Shown here: positions 26,353 to 34,325 of the stretch, in pieces | Numbering within the stretch: the stretch's first letter is position 1 | Layout of the letters: each line of letters opens with the position of its first letter | NCBI GenBank assembly: GCA_009918525.1 | Contig: RGDT01000003.1 | Location: 1 to 38,815 of the forward strand | DNA length: 38,815 nucleotides | Reading direction: 5' to 3' | Source: Planctomycetia bacterium | Lineage (GTDB): Bacteria > Planctomycetota > Planctomycetia > Gemmatales > Gemmataceae | Position numbers and translations under genes: made by a program | Notes under the pieces: model-generated | The model's database searches: none | Seen by the model: the letters and a program-made list of their open reading frames with translations, nothing else | What the model was told of the DNA's origin: nothing

Positions 26353-26788
26353 TTGTTTCGGGTGGATTGATCACAGAGTCTAGCCCGACGAACTGGGTTA
26401 GATAGTCATCACGAAATTTACTTCGCCGATCTAGATCATCACGCGGAGTCGTTCCAAAAGAATCTGTTGGGTATTTAAGCAGAACTTCCATACCCACAGG
26501 CCAAGTATAAATATCCTTTTGTTGCTGCCACCCAGCTTCCCAAACTTTGTCTTTGTGCGAGCTGGCGGCTTCACCATACTTGTCCCAAGGCTCATAGAAC
26601 GATTGATTCTTCGGACTTTTGGACGCCGCATCGATACCGCTGACGGCATCTTTCCAGGCTTTTTCTTTGGACTGATCTCCCGATACCAGAACGCTCAACA
26701 GGGCGACCAGCCAGAGAACGAAAAACCCGCCCAGGGCGATCCAAAATATGTTTTTCTTTAGGGCTTCTTTGTCTACTTTAGCGGCCAT
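26270..26788 (-). CDS. N-terminal part of a frameshifted pilus-operon gene
   Basis: ATG 26788 (MAAKVDKEALKKNIFW) is chosen over a codon at 26809 because the lysine-rich start and membrane helix follow directly and GGAG lies about 11 bases upstream. One membrane helix spans about residues 15-36 (WIALGGFFVLWLVALLSVLV). A soluble stretch follows (SKEKAWKDAVSGIDAA, then FYEPWDKYGE). At codon 143, CCC (26360-26362) followed by GAA, the coding sense moves to the +1 frame. Reading on in the original frame gives unrelated residues to a stop at 26270. Removing one C from the CCC restores NPPKQVWDRFRAPAREEIW. This could be a real inactivating mutation, a sequencing error, or +1 recoding at CCC-G. The gap to pilM is 60 bases. 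Confidence 0.75.
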   Translation of the reverse strand: MAAKVDKEALKKNIFWIALGGFFVLWLVALLSVLVSGDQSKEKAWKDAVSGIDAASKSPKNQSFYEPWDKYGEAASSHKDKVWEAGWQQQKDIYTWPVGMEVLLKYPTDSFGTTPRDDLDRRSKFRDDYLTQFVGLDSVINPPETSVGSFPCASSGRNLAGSGRFLGSSRNA

Positions 26789-26848
26789 ATGGTGTGCACT
26801 CCGGGGCAAAAATCGAGTGTGGTTGTATTAGGATTACGCCGGTTATCA

Positions 26849-29521
26849 TCAGGAGCCGGGAGACAAGCCACGGCCACCACCACCCTTGGGAGGTCCAACA
26901 CTACCACCAGGACCGAAACCGGGACCACCTGGGAATCCGCTACCACCTGATGCACCGCCACCACCGGGTGCCAGACCGCCTGGAAGTCCCTCACCTTCGG
27001 GACAACGCAGACCGTCGGAAGGCAATGGCTCACGCCAGATCAGCACGACGACAAATTCGGTTCGTGTGTGCTGTACCGGAGTTGCTGTACTGGGCACACC
27101 TGTTCCACCGGGTATGCCCGGACCGCCAGGTCCACCAGGAAAGCTCGGGCCGGAACCACCAAGTCCACCAGGTTTGGGAAATCCTCCGGACATACCAGGC
27201 CCACCTGAAAATCCGGCGCCGCCCGGCCCCATCATGCCGCCGCTACCGCTTGATCCTGACCGACTAGCCAGCGATACCCAGCCAGCTCGCGACGGCTTGG
27301 CAGCATCACCTCCACCTCCACCTGCGCCTCCACCCTCCGCTCCAGGGCCACCACCCATTGGCATCGCGGGGGAACCCGCACCGGGACCAGGCTTGCCCCC
27401 CATACCGGGACCACCTCCGGCCATGCCACCCTGACCAGCTACTAGACCATCAAGCGACCCAGCACCAATCAGCTCAAACCCAGAAGTGTCACTCGTGTCC
27501 TTAGAAGCGTATTTGTACAGAAGAGCATGGCTAATCCGATTGAGGACAGGCACCTTCGTCGATGCAACATCATCGAATGTTTGAGTTTCGGCTCCTCCCG
27601 AGGCTGCTGATGTGCCGGTTGCCGGTTTCTCGGTACCAGGAGGCGCAGACGACTCAACCTTGATCCCCATTCGAGCAATGTTTTCCATCAAGGTATTGCG
27701 GACAAATGCTTCTTTCCCCCGATGGAACGTGTACCCCGAAATCTCAATCACCCATCCTTTGCCTTCCGGTGGCTTCTTAAAGTTATCCGTTGGCCGTACA
27801 TCACCCTCCGACTTGTTGGTGGAAGCTAATGTCCAGAACGCTTTCAGATCATCACAATAACGGCAATCGACCGCCTGAATGTTGAACTGAATCAGATCGT
27901 CAATTCCAGAGGGCAAAGGATCAAGCGCAGACAACTCATCCATGCCAGCCGGTTTGGCTCCCTCTTTCAAGCGGGCCTTGTAAGCTTCATACGCCTCGGC
28001 ACCACTATACACCGATTGGCCTTTGATGCGCGATGCGGGACGGACCTCCCAGTATAGTTTTCGCTCCGTGGGAGGCAGATTCGATCCATCCGGCTGCGGC
28101 ACGCACGATGCCAAAAACTTTGAGAGATGTAACCAGTTTTCGCGTTCAAATTGACCAGCAACGATTGCCTTGACAGCATCTTCTTCACTGAGGGCAGCCT
28201 TTTTCTTCGATTCAAAGGTTGAATTGGCCGTTGACGCCTGACCTGCGACGTTTTTGGCCTTGTCGATGGAACTGGCTACCTGTGGTGCGCCATAAGTCCG
28301 AGCACTCAAGGAAGCCCCGAGAACCGACGCTCCCAAGCCAAGCGTGAGCAAACCAGCGGCAGCAACGAGCCAAGGTTTTTTGGCACGCACTAGTCGCTCC
28401 ATACGAATCTCGGGAGGCAACAGATTCGTCAGCAGTTTCGCTCGCGACACCCCCTGAAGAGCCAAGCCATATGCAACGCCGAAGCTCAAGATATTTTCGG
28501 AGAAGATCGGCGCACCCAGAACCTCCTCGCCACTAATGCGGGTGAACTTTCCGGTCTTGCGAACTTCCAGTTGCAGCTTTTCAGCCAAAAACTTGTTCAT
28601 ACCCGGCAAGCGGAAAGCGTTGCCCAGGCCCACCATGTACTCGATCTGTGCATCGCGATGGCTATTCGTGAAGAAAGTCAAAGACCGCTGCACCTCGTTG
28701 ACGAAGTCGTTCAACACCGGCTTAAGGGACGCCAGAATCTTGGTCAGCTCCGTTCGATCGGCCTTCAGAGCGTTACGTTTGAGATGCTCCGCCTTGGCAA
28801 ACGTTAGTTTCAGATCCTTCGTCAATGCTCGCGTAAAATGGCTTCCACCCAAAGGAATCGAGCGTTGCCAGATGATACGCCCGCCGTCCGTTACGACCAT
28901 GTTCGTAGCGTCGGTGCCGATATCCAGCCCGACGATGCACGTTTGGTTGCCTTCGGTAGGCGCGGCAGAGTCTTTGCCAAGCAAATCGTAGGCCAAATAG
29001 TTACACAAGGATAGCGGAGCCATCTGGATGTGGTGAACTTCGACATTCACGTTCTTGAAGTGCTGCATGTACTTGGCGATCATATCGCGTTTCATCGCGA
29101 ACAGACCGACCTCGGTGTCGAGCGCTAGGCCATCGATGACCTCGCCTGTCCCTATTTTTTGAAAGTCCCAGACCACTTCATCGAGGCTAAAAGGAAACTG
29201 CTGTTTCGCCTCGAACTTTACGATTTCGGGAATCTTCTTTTCGTCAACGGGGGGCAGTTTCACAAAGCGGGCTAGTCCCGACTGTCCAGGCACAGATACC
29301 GATACCGTATCGCCACGTAGCGAATTACGGGAAAGAAATTGCTTCAACGCATCACGAATCAGTTGATCCGGGTCGGCATCCGGTTGACTCAGGTTCTTCG
29401 GGTATTCGATGAAATCGAACGCCGTTGCCGTGAGTTGATTGTCCACTATTTGCAGGCGCAGGGCTTTAAGGGCACACTGACCTATATCGAGTCCCCATAC
29501 GCCGGGTGCGGTCTTGGCCAT
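26849..29521 (-). CDS. pilM: PilM-like protein fused to a PilN-type membrane segment with a glycine-rich tail
   Basis: An 890-residue protein. Residues 1 to about 360 are a PilM actin-like ATPase: GVWGLDIGQCALKALRLQ at the start, VKFEAKQQFPFSLDEVVWDF (101-120), and IVGLDIGTDATNMVVTDGG (196-214) as the second phosphate loop, then GLGNAFRLPGM. At 365-371 comes TNLLPPE, resembling the PilN peptide that binds PilM in type IV pili. A membrane helix at about 384-405 and an extracytoplasmic domain follow. The last 190 residues are very rich in Gly, Pro, Met and Ser. PilM alone is normally about 350 residues. GGAGG lies 9 bases before ATG 29521. It leads a three-gene operon on the minus strand and probably forms the cytoplasmic and inner-membrane platform of a pilus or type II secretion machine. 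Confidence 0.88.
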   Translation of the reverse strand: MAKTAPGVWGLDIGQCALKALRLQIVDNQLTATAFDFIEYPKNLSQPDADPDQLIRDALKQFLSRNSLRGDTVSVSVPGQSGLARFVKLPPVDEKKIPEIVKFEAKQQFPFSLDEVVWDFQKIGTGEVIDGLALDTEVGLFAMKRDMIAKYMQHFKNVNVEVHHIQMAPLSLCNYLAYDLLGKDSAAPTEGNQTCIVGLDIGTDATNMVVTDGGRIIWQRSIPLGGSHFTRALTKDLKLTFAKAEHLKRNALKADRTELTKILASLKPVLNDFVNEVQRSLTFFTNSHRDAQIEYMVGLGNAFRLPGMNKFLAEKLQLEVRKTGKFTRISGEEVLGAPIFSENILSFGVAYGLALQGVSRAKLLTNLLPPEIRMERLVRAKKPWLVAAAGLLTLGLGASVLGASLSARTYGAPQVASSIDKAKNVAGQASTANSTFESKKKAALSEEDAVKAIVAGQFERENWLHLSKFLASCVPQPDGSNLPPTERKLYWEVRPASRIKGQSVYSGAEAYEAYKARLKEGAKPAGMDELSALDPLPSGIDDLIQFNIQAVDCRYCDDLKAFWTLASTNKSEGDVRPTDNFKKPPEGKGWVIEISGYTFHRGKEAFVRNTLMENIARMGIKVESSAPPGTEKPATGTSAASGGAETQTFDDVASTKVPVLNRISHALLYKYASKDTSDTSGFELIGAGSLDGLVAGQGGMAGGGPGMGGKPGPGAGSPAMPMGGGPGAEGGGAGGGGGDAAKPSRAGWVSLASRSGSSGSGGMMGPGGAGFSGGPGMSGGFPKPGGLGGSGPSFPGGPGGPGIPGGTGVPSTATPVQHTRTEFVVVLIWREPLPSDGLRCPEGEGLPGGLAPGGGGASGGSGFPGGPGFGPGGSVGPPKGGGGRGLSPGS

Positions 29522-29953
29522 GACTGAAAGCCTCCGCGGGAGATAGGTGCGTAAATCATTTCAACAGATTAACCATCAACCTAGCGATGATGTGCCAGGA
29601 GTGTCAACGCTCTACTCATCTTTCTTAACACTCCAGATGCTTCGACGTTGGCATCCCAACGATTTTCTTGCCAATAATGGCCAGCCTTGAAATCAGGATA
29701 ACTAGGAAAAATAGTAGAATTGGCCTTAAAATGCCATCTGTATCGATTTTAACTTGGCCTTTATCGCTGTTGTTTCGGCCGTTGATCTGAAACGCTAACG
29801 ACTGGTTGAAATACTTTGTGAGCGCCGTTCTCTGGCAGCTTCGACTCGAATGAACAGTTAATCACTTTTGTTTACGTGCTATGTCACTTCCCCTAGCCTA
29901 TTTCAACCCATTCGTGGTATCTTCTGCCTCCGCCCGCGTATGGAGGCATCTAA
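29522..29953. other. Intergenic region between the pilus-like operon and the phosphatase gene
   Basis: These 432 bases separate two divergent genes and must hold both upstream regions. I see Shine-Dalgarno sites at both ends (GGAGG for each gene). No convincing -35/-10 pair, strong hairpin, tRNA or long open frame is visible. The middle, 29640-29830, is somewhat AT-rich, with short A and T runs. Confidence 0.6.
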
Positions 29954-30532
29954 ATGAAACGCCTCGTCCCGCTCGTTGGTACACTGTTGATCCTGTTCGC
30001 CATCGCTGCTCCCATCGCAGTCGCACTACGCGAACAACGTATCACCCGTAACTTTGCCGTTGTACAACCCGGCGTTCTTTATCGCAGTGCCCAACTGCCG
30101 ACGCGAGGACTCCAACGCCTCTATCACGACTATGGTATTCGTACCGTCGTCTGTATCCGGGATGAATCGGCCGTTGTCGAGGCTGAACGGGCTTGGTGTG
30201 AAGCGAACGAAATCGAATTTATCCGAATGCCTGCCTGTAACTGGAACGGCCCTCCCGGTTCCGCTCCAATTGATACCAATCTTCGCAACTTCCTTAATGT
30301 TGTTCGCGATCCCGCCAAGCAGCCGGTGCTGGTCCACTGCTTTGCTGGTATTCACCGTACGGGAGGTTATGTGGCGATCTACCGCATGGCAGTGGAAGGA
30401 TGGAGCAATCGCGACGCGATTAAAGAGATGCGAGTCATGGGCTACACGGACATAGACAATGACCGCGACATCCGCGATTATCTCGATGCCTTCCGACCTA
30501 GTGTGCTAGGCTCGCAAACGGTTCAGCGGTAG
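29954..30532 (+). CDS. Membrane-anchored dual-specificity/tyrosine phosphatase-like protein
   Basis: A 192-residue protein with an N-terminal signal anchor (VPLVGTLLILFAIAAPIAVA, residues 5-24) and a cysteine phosphatase domain. The C-x5-R active site is HCFAGIHRTGG, with C129 as nucleophile, R135 for phosphate binding and T136. The fold start VVQPGVLYRSAQLPTRGLQRL matches the PTP/DSP-like family near tyrosine-phosphatase-like and kinase-associated phosphatases. The general-acid aspartate was not identified. The protein should sit with its catalytic domain outside the cytoplasm or attached to the membrane. GGAGG is placed well before ATG 29954. Its stop codon overlaps the 3' end of glpK on the other strand by 10 bases. 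Confidence 0.86.
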   Translation: MKRLVPLVGTLLILFAIAAPIAVALREQRITRNFAVVQPGVLYRSAQLPTRGLQRLYHDYGIRTVVCIRDESAVVEAERAWCEANEIEFIRMPACNWNGPPGSAPIDTNLRNFLNVVRDPAKQPVLVHCFAGIHRTGGYVAIYRMAVEGWSNRDAIKEMRVMGYTDIDNDRDIRDYLDAFRPSVLGSQTVQR

Positions 30533-31989
30533 AAGGCAATCACCGTCTCCACCGCGCGACGCCAACGACAGAGCATTTCATCGCGTTCCTTGTCGCCTAT
30601 GGCGGGTGAGAACGTGCGGGCCACCCCTTGGAGTGCACGCAGTTCCTCCTCTGCTTTCCACACACCCGAGGCCAACCCTGCGAGATAGGCCGCTCCCAAT
30701 GCGGTTGCCTCGCTGGTTGGCGACTGAACCACGGACAACCCAAGAAAATCAGCCTGTCGTTGCAGAAACCATGCGTTCCGCGCCATTCCCCCATCGACAC
30801 GCAGAGTCCTCAGCCGTTGACCAGCATCGCTGGCTGCCGCGTCAATCAGGTCAACAACTTGAAGGGCGACCCCTTCCAATGTCGCCCGACTAATATCAGC
30901 GGGTGCCGTCCCTCGCGTTAGGCCAAACAGCACGCCGCGAGCCTCAGGCACCCAATGAGGGGCACCCAAACCCACAAAGCCCGGAACGAATATCGCATCA
31001 CTTGGTGATGTTCCACGCGCCAACTCTTCGATTTCTGCGGCATCGGCAAACAATCGCAGACCGTCCCGCAGCCACTGCACCGCCGCACCCGCAACAAAAA
31101 CAGCCCCTTCCAGCGCATAGCAGATACGATCCGCCCCACTGGCCGCGATAGTCGTCAACAGACGGTTTCTCGACAACAAGGGCTTATCGCCCAAATGTTG
31201 TAAGAAGAACGCTCCTGTACCATATGTACACTTCGCTTCGCCGGGTGCGAATGCGCACTGTCCAAACAACGCCGCCTGCTGATCGCCCGCGACACCACGA
31301 ATCGGCACCCCATCGGGCAAAAAATCCAATCCACATGTATTGCCAAAATCGCCTGCGCTGGGTCGTATGGTGGGTAAGACCTCGCGCGGCACGCCAAAAT
31401 ACCGCAAGAGTTCGTCATCCCAATCGCCCGTATGCAAATTGACCAAAAGCGTTCGCGAAGCGTTAGTCCGGTCCGTGGCATGAAGTAATCCGCCTGTTAA
31501 TCTCCACAAGATAAAGCTGTCGATGGTGCCAAATGCCTGCCCCCGCGATTCGTGCCGTTCCAGTATCCAGCGCAATTTCGTCGCGGAAAAATAGGGGTCC
31601 AGAACCAACCCCGTTCGCTCTCGCAACCATGTCTCGTCAGACGCTCGCTGTCGGCAATATTCTGACGTGCGACGATCCTGCCAAACAATGGCCCGACCGC
31701 TGGCTGCCCCTGTGGAACGATCCCATAGAACGGTCGTTTCACGCTGATTGGTTAGACCGATGGCTCCCAGATCGCTAGCAGACAATCCCGCATCCGCGAG
31801 AGCCTCGGGAACCGTTAGACAAACGCCGCGCCAGATTTCCTCCGGATCGTGTTCAACCCATCCGGGTTGAGGGTAGTACTGCGTCAATTCACGAGAACTA
31901 CGACCACGAGCGTTACCAGCCCGGTCAAAAACAATCGCTCGCGTGCTGGTAGTGCCCTGATCAATGGAAAGAACATAAGGTCCACTCAT
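30523..31989 (-). CDS. glpK: Glycerol kinase
   Basis: Converts glycerol and ATP to glycerol 3-phosphate. From ATG 31989 the protein is 488 residues, a normal length; a GTG at 32022 adds 11 residues outside the family. Motifs: YVLSIDQGTTSTRAIVFD (phosphate 1), GWVEHDPEEIW (the family-typical W-x-E-x-D/E-P), GLTNQRETTVLWDR, WQDRRT, DGGMARN, and SEATALGAAYLAGLASGVW at the end. The FGGY-family fold is complete. No facilitator (glpF) or glycerol-3-phosphate dehydrogenase lies next to it. It runs toward the phosphatase gene and diverges from the zinc-ribbon protein gene. Confidence 0.95.
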   Translation of the reverse strand: MSGPYVLSIDQGTTSTRAIVFDRAGNARGRSSRELTQYYPQPGWVEHDPEEIWRGVCLTVPEALADAGLSASDLGAIGLTNQRETTVLWDRSTGAASGRAIVWQDRRTSEYCRQRASDETWLRERTGLVLDPYFSATKLRWILERHESRGQAFGTIDSFILWRLTGGLLHATDRTNASRTLLVNLHTGDWDDELLRYFGVPREVLPTIRPSAGDFGNTCGLDFLPDGVPIRGVAGDQQAALFGQCAFAPGEAKCTYGTGAFFLQHLGDKPLLSRNRLLTTIAASGADRICYALEGAVFVAGAAVQWLRDGLRLFADAAEIEELARGTSPSDAIFVPGFVGLGAPHWVPEARGVLFGLTRGTAPADISRATLEGVALQVVDLIDAAASDAGQRLRTLRVDGGMARNAWFLQRQADFLGLSVVQSPTSEATALGAAYLAGLASGVWKAEEELRALQGVARTFSPAIGDKERDEMLCRWRRAVETVIAFYR

Positions 31990-32081
31990 GACTTCGATCC
32001 AGGAGAGAGAGGAAAACGTCACCGATTCAATTTCTGCACTATATTTCTACAGCACGTGTCCTTAGTGTTGAGGGGAGGATA

Positions 32082-33062
32082 ATGCCCGCGAGTTGCACGA
32101 AGTGCGGTTACGAGTTTCACCATGATGGTATATGCCTGAAATGCGGCGCGTTTTCATCGGCCGAAGACCATGGAAATTCCACTTGGCTGCAACGGCCGCT
32201 CGCACGGTTGGTCATCGGTATTATTTTCAGTCAAGGACTTTTTTACGCTCTTGACCGGTTATTACACGCATCGTTGCTTCTCCTTGGAAGCTCGTCGGCT
32301 TCGGAACTAGGGCTTCATTCAAAATCTGCGTTGATTCTGCAAATAATGCAATGGCTTGCCGTATTGCTCGGGGCTTTGTTCGCGGGCTTGAGACAAACTC
32401 ACCCCGTTTATCTAGGGGCTATCCTGGGAGCAGTTCACGGGATAATAGCAATAATTTTTCGTTCCATCCCGAGTGAAGCGATGGGGCTATTGCTATTCTT
32501 CACATTGCCTTTACGACTCGCTGCAGTTGGTGCGATTGGAGCCGCTATCGGATCGTGGATTTGGCGTGCGCAACAAGAAATTAAATTTACTCAAATTCTG
32601 GGAACAACCAGCAGATTTGTCCAATACCCGACGAAACGGCTTTTTCATGGCCCCATCGCATGGCCAGGCGTTTTGATTGGCGTGACCATCAGTTTCAGCG
32701 GTGCGTATTTTGCCGGGTTGCTGTACGCCAAGCTGCTCGATATTTCCGGTGGTTTGCTCGGCACCGAAAGTGATCTGCACGAACGTCTCATTATTTGGGA
32801 AGTGCGGATAATGGCTATTTTGCTAGGTGGTTTCATCGCCGGGGCCAACACTCCCAATCCGCTGAAACAGGGGTTGGCGGTTTCACTCGGGACGAGTACC
32901 ATCCTGCTCGCGTTCGGATTGCTGCGTCCATCGGCATGGAATGGTGCCTCGGGTGTACTCTTATTGGTTTCTCTGGCCTTGGGGACGGTCGGTGGGTGGT
33001 TTGGAGGCACGGTATTGCCTCCCATCATCAAGAATCGTCCCAACCGGGGGATGGCTGCCTGA
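32082..33062 (+). CDS. Zinc-ribbon polytopic membrane protein
   Basis: A 326-residue protein starting at ATG 32082 after AGGGGAGG. A short cytoplasmic zinc ribbon comes first, CTKCGYEFHHDGICLKCG, with C5, C8, C18 and C21 as the four ligands. Seven or eight hydrophobic helices follow (for example LARLVIGIIFSQGLFYALD, ILQIMQWLAVLLGALFAG, VLIGVTISFSGAYFAGLL), with glycine- and alanine-rich packing. The end, IIKNRPNRGMAA, is basic and should be cytoplasmic. I do not recognise a transporter family. It may be a small permease or sensor. The MFS gene follows 46 bases later, so the two are probably one transcript. Confidence 0.82.
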   Translation: MPASCTKCGYEFHHDGICLKCGAFSSAEDHGNSTWLQRPLARLVIGIIFSQGLFYALDRLLHASLLLLGSSSASELGLHSKSALILQIMQWLAVLLGALFAGLRQTHPVYLGAILGAVHGIIAIIFRSIPSEAMGLLLFFTLPLRLAAVGAIGAAIGSWIWRAQQEIKFTQILGTTSRFVQYPTKRLFHGPIAWPGVLIGVTISFSGAYFAGLLYAKLLDISGGLLGTESDLHERLIIWEVRIMAILLGGFIAGANTPNPLKQGLAVSLGTSTILLAFGLLRPSAWNGASGVLLLVSLALGTVGGWFGGTVLPPIIKNRPNRGMAA

Positions 33063-33108
33063 ACGCTACTTTTCGCTTGTGCTATTTTCGCGGGATCGGA
33101 GGAGCCGC

Positions 33109-34269
33109 ATGTCCGCGATGTCAAACCGCGTTCGTTTGTATCTGGTGAGTGTCGCCAGCCTCGGTTGGGCAGTAAGTTTCGGCTTACTTTCATCGCTTGC
33201 CCCCCTGACGATGCAGGATGCCGGTGAATCACCATCGACGATTGGGTTGAACACGAGTCTTTATTATCTCGGTGTTGCCGCAGCCTCTCCCGTCGTACCG
33301 CTCTTGATGCGTTATGGTCGTTGGTGCGTTATGATCGGAATGGCCCTCGATGCCGCTACGACGATGATTTTTCCGATCGTATCCGGGGCGATGCTTTGGC
33401 ACGTGGTGCGTTTCGTCGGTGGCGTCGGCACAGCGCTAAGCCTGATACCAATGGAAACGCTCGTCAATCATCATGCCCCCAAAAGTCATCGCGCTTCAAA
33501 TTTTGGCTTCTATGCCTTTTGCGTGGCGTGTGGGCTAGCCATCGGCTCGGGACTCGGATTGCCGCTCTATCCGCTTACTGCAACGCTGCCCTACTTTTTA
33601 GCGGCGACGGTAACACTTGTCGCTACGGGGTTGGCCTGGGTAGCAATGCCCGCGAACGCATCGGCGCCGGAAACAGTTTCCGAAGGCCATATCTCGTGGT
33701 GGAACGAGGGGTTTTGTTTCGCGACGGCATGGGTACAAGGCTTCTTAGAAGGCGGAACCTTCGCATTCTTGACGTTATACCTTTTGGGCCGCGGTGCATC
33801 GGAGTCGTTTGCGGCCATCCTGATGAGTGGGTTGTTCGTGGGTGTAATCATCGCGCAGCTGCCGCTGGGGTATGTCGCCGACCGAATCGGTTTGAAGCGA
33901 TCCGTCGCGTTCTGTTTGATGGCTTTACTTACCGGGTTGGCCATGGTCCCGTTTGCGCCGTTGCTCGTGCTTGTCGGCATTTTGTTTGTACTGGGTGCGT
34001 CATGTGGGGCGTTGTACCCCTTGGGTCTGGCACTGCTGGGCGAACGCGTCCCATCCTCCGCCTTGAGCCGAGCCAACGCCTACTATTTGATGGCAAACTG
34101 CGTGGGCAGCCTGAGTGGCCCTTTGCTCATCGGTTTGGCCGTTGAAAAATGGGGATTGACGGCATTGTTTAGCATCGGAGCAATAGCTGTGATAGTCGTG
34201 CTGGGGATCTTACCGACCATGGGCGGCCGAACTTCAACATCGGCGGAATCATTGCGTCAAGCAGCGTGA
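33109..34269 (+). CDS. MFS transporter (YcaD-like)
   Basis: A 386-residue twelve-helix permease. ATG 33109 is chosen for GGAGG 6 bases upstream; the open frame extends back to 32941 but that stretch overlaps the preceding gene in another phase. Helices are visible from YLVSVASLGWAVSFGLLSSL onward. The motif A-like loop GYVADRIGLKRSVAF between helices 8 and 9 is clear. The first half has MRYGRWCVMIG at the equivalent place. ALGLLG-type terminal helices end at IGAIAVIVVLGIL. It resembles the sugar- or drug-type MFS families whose substrate cannot be read from sequence. Gap to the upstream gene: 46 bases. Confidence 0.86.
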   Translation: MSAMSNRVRLYLVSVASLGWAVSFGLLSSLAPLTMQDAGESPSTIGLNTSLYYLGVAAASPVVPLLMRYGRWCVMIGMALDAATTMIFPIVSGAMLWHVVRFVGGVGTALSLIPMETLVNHHAPKSHRASNFGFYAFCVACGLAIGSGLGLPLYPLTATLPYFLAATVTLVATGLAWVAMPANASAPETVSEGHISWWNEGFCFATAWVQGFLEGGTFAFLTLYLLGRGASESFAAILMSGLFVGVIIAQLPLGYVADRIGLKRSVAFCLMALLTGLAMVPFAPLLVLVGILFVLGASCGALYPLGLALLGERVPSSALSRANAYYLMANCVGSLSGPLLIGLAVEKWGLTALFSIGAIAVIVVLGILPTMGGRTSTSAESLRQAA

Positions 34270-34325
34270 AGCCTAGAATTAGGGTAAGAAAGAACTCGAC
34301 CACAAAGTGATACCTCGGAGCCGTC

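Noticed and set aside
26886-27434. Long proline-rich plus-strand frame (182 residues), and similar ones at 24213-24419, 25094-25390 and 25511-25717
   Set aside because: These are antisense readings of the glycine-rich tracts: GGN codons read backwards become NCC/Pro codons and stay open. None has a Shine-Dalgarno site, and the minus-strand genes are clear.
33321-34145. 274-residue plus-strand frame inside the MFS gene
   Set aside because: Same strand, shifted frame, rich in Arg and Cys with no domain. The other frame gives a complete twelve-helix transporter.
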